A stretch of 32,845 bases of DNA from Coriobacteriia bacterium (GTDB lineage: Bacteria; Actinomycetota; Coriobacteriia; Anaerosomatales; JAAXUF01), in the NCBI GenBank assembly GCA_031292615.1, contig JARLGT010000054.1, forward strand, positions 1 to 32,845, given 5' to 3'. The position numbers and the translations under genes were made by a program. Positions 30,543 to 32,845 of this stretch are shown here, piece after piece. Under the pieces are notes generated by a model. It worked only from the letters and a program-made list of their open reading frames with translations, did no database searches and was not told the DNA's origin. Position 1 is the stretch's first letter, and each line of letters opens with the position of its first letter.

Positions 30543-31653
30543 CGGCGTCGCGAAGAAGCTATCGTTCCTGGATCGCTACCTGACGCTGTGGATCTTCCTC
30601 GCGATGGCGGTGGGTGTAGGAGTTGGCGCCCTCCTGCCCGTCGTACCGGCGTTCATCGGCCAGTTCACGACGGGAACCACGAACATCCCGATCGCTATCG
30701 GCCTGATCGCGATGATGTATCCGGCCCTGTGCAAGGTCCGCTACGAGGAGCTCGGCGACGCGATGCGCGACAAGAAGGCGCTGGCGCTGGCGATGCTGAT
30801 GAACTGGATCGTGGCGCCGAGCGTGATGTTCCTGCTCGCAATCACGATGATGCGCAGTCGTCCGGAGTACATGACCGGGCTGATCATCATCGGCATCGCG
30901 CCATGCATCGCGATGGTCATCGTCTGGAACGGGCTGGCTAAGGGCGACACGGAGTTTGCCGCCGGGCTCGTGGCGATCAACAGCGTGATGCAGGTTCTGT
31001 TCTTCAGCGTCTATGCATACGTGTTCGTGACAGTGCTGCCCACGTTCTTCGGGCTGGGCGGGGTCGTGGTCAGCGTCTCGATGGGCGCTATCGCCCGGAC
31101 GGTCGCCATCTACCTCGGCCTGCCGTTCTTGGCGGCCGTCATCACGCGCTTCTCGCTTCGCGCCGCGAAGGGGGCCCGTTGGTACGACGAGGTGTTCGTG
31201 CCGCGCGTGGGACCAGTCACGCTGGTAGCGCTGCTGTTCACCATCTTCGTGATGTTCTCGCTCAAGGGCGCCTACATCCTGCGGCTGCCGCTTGACGTCG
31301 CGCTCGTGGCCCTACCGATGCTCGCCTACTTTGCGATCATGTTCTTCCTCACGTTCTTCGTCGCCAAGGCAATCGGGCTGGACTACGCCAAGACGACTAC
31401 ACTCTCGTTCACGGCAGCCTCGAACAATTTCGAGCTTGCCATCGCCGTGTGCGTTGCCGTGTTCGGCATCAACAGCGGGGCCGCGTTCGCCTCGGTCATC
31501 GGACCACTCGTGGAGGTACCCGTGCTGATCGGACTCGTCAACGTCGCCCTCGCCTTCCGCCAGCGCTACTTCCCCGCCGAGTGCCTGCCCGACGAGGCCG
31601 AACTGCTCGGCGCGGCCGACTCGGCCATCGGCGCGCTGGAGGCTGGCCGATGA
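30535..31653 (+). CDS. acr3: ACR3-family arsenite efflux permease
   Basis: A 372-residue inner-membrane arsenite exporter of the ACR3 (BART superfamily) type with about ten membrane segments. It has [16 protein letters not shown] at the start, [12 protein letters not shown], the conserved Cys in [28 protein letters not shown], and the [13 protein letters not shown] motif with its conserved Glu. No ArsC reductase is nearby, so it would handle As(III) or rely on a reductase elsewhere; this fits an anaerobe. GTG 30535 is proposed (GGTGA five bases upstream), overlapping arsR by eight bases; GTG 30526, GTG 30517 or TTG 30508 are in-frame alternatives. The next gene overlaps as ATGA. Confidence 0.94.
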   Translation: MASGVAKKLSFLDRYLTLWIFLAMAVGVGVGALLPVVPAFIGQFTTGTTNIPIAIGLIAMMYPALCKVRYEELGDAMRDKKALALAMLMNWIVAPSVMFLLAITMMRSRPEYMTGLIIIGIAPCIAMVIVWNGLAKGDTEFAAGLVAINSVMQVLFFSVYAYVFVTVLPTFFGLGGVVVSVSMGAIARTVAIYLGLPFLAAVITRFSLRAAKGARWYDEVFVPRVGPVTLVALLFTIFVMFSLKGAYILRLPLDVALVALPMLAYFAIMFFLTFFVAKAIGLDYAKTTTLSFTAASNNFELAIAVCVAVFGINSGAAFASVIGPLVEVPVLIGLVNVALAFRQRYFPAECLPDEAELLGAADSAIGALEAGR

Positions 31654-32396
31654 GCCCGCGGCGAATCGCGATCTTCTCGGACGTGCACGGTAACTTGCCG
31701 GCGCTCGACGCGGTGCTGCGCGACATCGCGGTGGCGGGAATCGCGGGGCGCAACGTGTACTGCTTGGGCGACCTCGTGGGCTATGGGCCCGACCCTGCGG
31801 GCGTAGTAGCGCGGGTGCGCGACGCTGGCATCCGGACGGTGCGCGGCAACTACGACGACGGCGTCGGCCGTCGGCGCGGCCAGTGTGGCTGCTACTACAA
31901 CACCGAGCAAGCCAAGCTGGACGGCGCCGCGAGCTACGAGTTCACCGACGCGGCTCTCTCTGCCCGCGACCATAAATGGCTCGCGGACCTGCCGGACGAG
32001 GTCCGCTTCGAGGTGGGCGACGTGCGCGTGATGTTGGTGCACGGCAGCCCCCGCAAGATCAACGAATACCTGCTTCCGGACCGCGAAGACGAGTTCCTCG
32101 CGCGGTTGGCGGACGTCGCCAAAGCCGACGTCGTGTGCGTGGGTCACGTTCACATGCCCTACCACCGAGTCGTCCACGGCGCCGATGGGCGCGCTATCGA
32201 CTACGTCAGCGTGCCCTCGGTGGGCAAGCCCAAGGATGGCGATCCGCGAGCGGGCTGGACCGAGCTCTATCTGGGCGAGGACGGCGAGGTCGAGCCGACC
32301 GTCCACCGCGTCGAGTACGACGTGGAAGCCGTGGTCGCAGCGATGGCGGCGGCCGGACTGCCGGCGACGCTGGGCGAGGCGCTGAAGCGCGCGTAG
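31650..32396 (+). CDS. Calcineurin-like metallophosphoesterase in ars operon
   Basis: A 248-residue phosphoesterase of the YfcE/MPP type with two-metal-site motifs: [33 protein letters not shown] (Tyr where GNHD usually has His), MLVHGSP and [11 protein letters not shown]. Shortly after GNYD is a cysteine pair in GQCGCYYN, which I recall as a feature of one MPP subfamily. Substrate unknown. ATG 31650 overlaps acr3 by four bases and has GGAGG seven bases upstream, so it is the third gene of the ars operon. A link to arsenic is suggested by position only. Confidence 0.88.
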   Translation: MSPRRIAIFSDVHGNLPALDAVLRDIAVAGIAGRNVYCLGDLVGYGPDPAGVVARVRDAGIRTVRGNYDDGVGRRRGQCGCYYNTEQAKLDGAASYEFTDAALSARDHKWLADLPDEVRFEVGDVRVMLVHGSPRKINEYLLPDREDEFLARLADVAKADVVCVGHVHMPYHRVVHGADGRAIDYVSVPSVGKPKDGDPRAGWTELYLGEDGEVEPTVHRVEYDVEAVVAAMAAAGLPATLGEALKRA

Positions 32397-32407
32397 GCTG
32401 CGCAGCC
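32396..32407. repeat. 12-bp palindrome between convergent genes
   Basis: GGCTGCGCAGCC starts on the last base of the phosphoesterase stop codon and lies between two convergent genes only 25 bases apart. It could give a short bidirectional hairpin, too short for a confident terminator. Confidence 0.2.
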
Positions 32408-32421
32408 GCGCCCCGCTACCG

Positions 32422-32845
32422 TTACTCGCTCTCGAGCAGGTCGTCGTGATGGCCAATCGCGGCCAGTGCTGCCTCAAATCCCGGCAGATCGCTAGCGCCG
32501 ACGTAGCGCTCGCGAATCCGCGCGGCGGACAGTTTGCGACCCGCCGGCGCACACGCAATCATGCGCTCGACCGCTGCGACGAATTCATGCTCGGCTTCTG
32601 CGTCGGCGCGGTTAGCCAGCCACGCGTCGTACGCGGCGTTGGCCTCGGCGGCCGCCTTGGGGAAGCGCTCCTCGGCGATCCGGCCGTCCTTGAGGCGAAA
32701 CGTCCGATCGGCCAGCGACGCGAGCTCCGTGTCGTGCGTCACCGCGACAATGGTGACGTTCTCGCAGCGCGCGAGTTCGCGCAGCAGGTCGACGATGACC
32801 GCCCCGGTCTCGCTGTCAAGGTTGCCGGTGGGTTCGTCGGCGAGA
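32422..32845 (-). CDS. ABC transporter ATP-binding protein (N-terminal part missing)
   Basis: The gene runs off the right edge; only the C-terminal ~140 codons are visible. They show the end of Walker B with the D-loop (LADEPTGNLDSETG), the H-loop (TIVAVTHDTELASLADRTF) and the usual LKDGRI end of LolD/MacB/FtsE-type ATPases, which power export or membrane-mechanical permeases. About 80 residues follow instead of a short tail: an Ala/Glu-rich helical extension (AAAEANAAYDAWLANRADAE) ending GHHDDLLESE. The Walker A and signature motif lie outside the window. It faces the phosphoesterase gene. Confidence 0.88.
   Translation of the reverse strand, partial: LADEPTGNLDSETGAVIVDLLRELARCENVTIVAVTHDTELASLADRTFRLKDGRIAEERFPKAAAEANAAYDAWLANRADAEAEHEFVAAVERMIACAPAGRKLSAARIRERYVGASDLPGFEAALAAIGHHDDLLESE

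Overview
The window is a GC-rich, densely packed bacterial chromosome segment with no mobile elements, CRISPR array or rRNA. It suggests an anaerobic member of the Actinomycetota close to the Coriobacteriia, although the lineage is inferred from gene content only. The core of the window (about 5.2-18.2 kb) has the gene order shared by Bacillus (rsmI-abrB-metG-tatD-yabE-ksgA-veg-ispE-spoVG-glmU-prs-ctc-pth) and, in reduced form, by Mycobacterium (rsmI-metG-tatD-rpfB-ksgA-ispE, then pth-rplY-prsA-glmU). Veg, SpoVG, an AbrB with a zinc-knuckle tail and a YabE with a 3D domain are Firmicute-like traits. Anaerobic or electron-bifurcating metabolism is suggested by the NfnAB (SudBA) pair, an iron-sulfur flavoprotein and a DUF362 ferredoxin-like protein.

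Layout. 0-1.2 kb: a LytTR response regulator translationally coupled to a secreted protein cut by the left edge. 1.3-3.7 kb: nfnB and nfnA. 3.9-5.2 kb: a secreted coiled-coil M23 peptidase facing the housekeeping cluster. 5.2-8.8 kb: pth, rplY, prs, glmU. 8.9 kb: tRNA-Gln(UUG) with its own promoter. 9.1-13.5 kb: spoVG, a MobA-like nucleotidyltransferase, ispE, veg, ksgA and a yabE-like gene. 13.8-16.9 kb: iron-sulfur flavoprotein, tatD, metG. 17.0 kb: abrB, divergent from metG. 17.3-23.6 kb: a minus-strand run of overlapping or tightly spaced genes with rsmI, three tandem paralogous polytopic membrane proteins, a DUF362 ferredoxin protein and a ROK sugar kinase. 23.7-24.3 kb: an ImmA/IrrE-like gene whose catalytic motif is broken.

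The most interesting accessory part is 23.7-27.8 kb. A perfect CRP-type palindrome lies between the divergent ImmA/IrrE pseudo-peptidase gene and a two-gene operon. The operon encodes a HEAT-repeat protein and an HD-GYP-family protein that appear to share an N-terminal module. The HD-GYP protein has Tyr in place of the His of its HD dyad. Together these look like a regulatory module built from catalytically altered proteins.

The right end (27.9-32.8 kb) holds an uncharacterised membrane protein, a secreted coiled-coil putative muramidase, an arsenite-resistance operon (arsR, acr3 and a metallophosphoesterase gene, with a clear promoter and operator) and the C-terminal part of an ABC transporter ATPase cut by the right edge. 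Short overlaps (ATGA, GTGA, TTGA, TGATG, TAGTG) are common, so translational coupling is probably the normal expression mode here.
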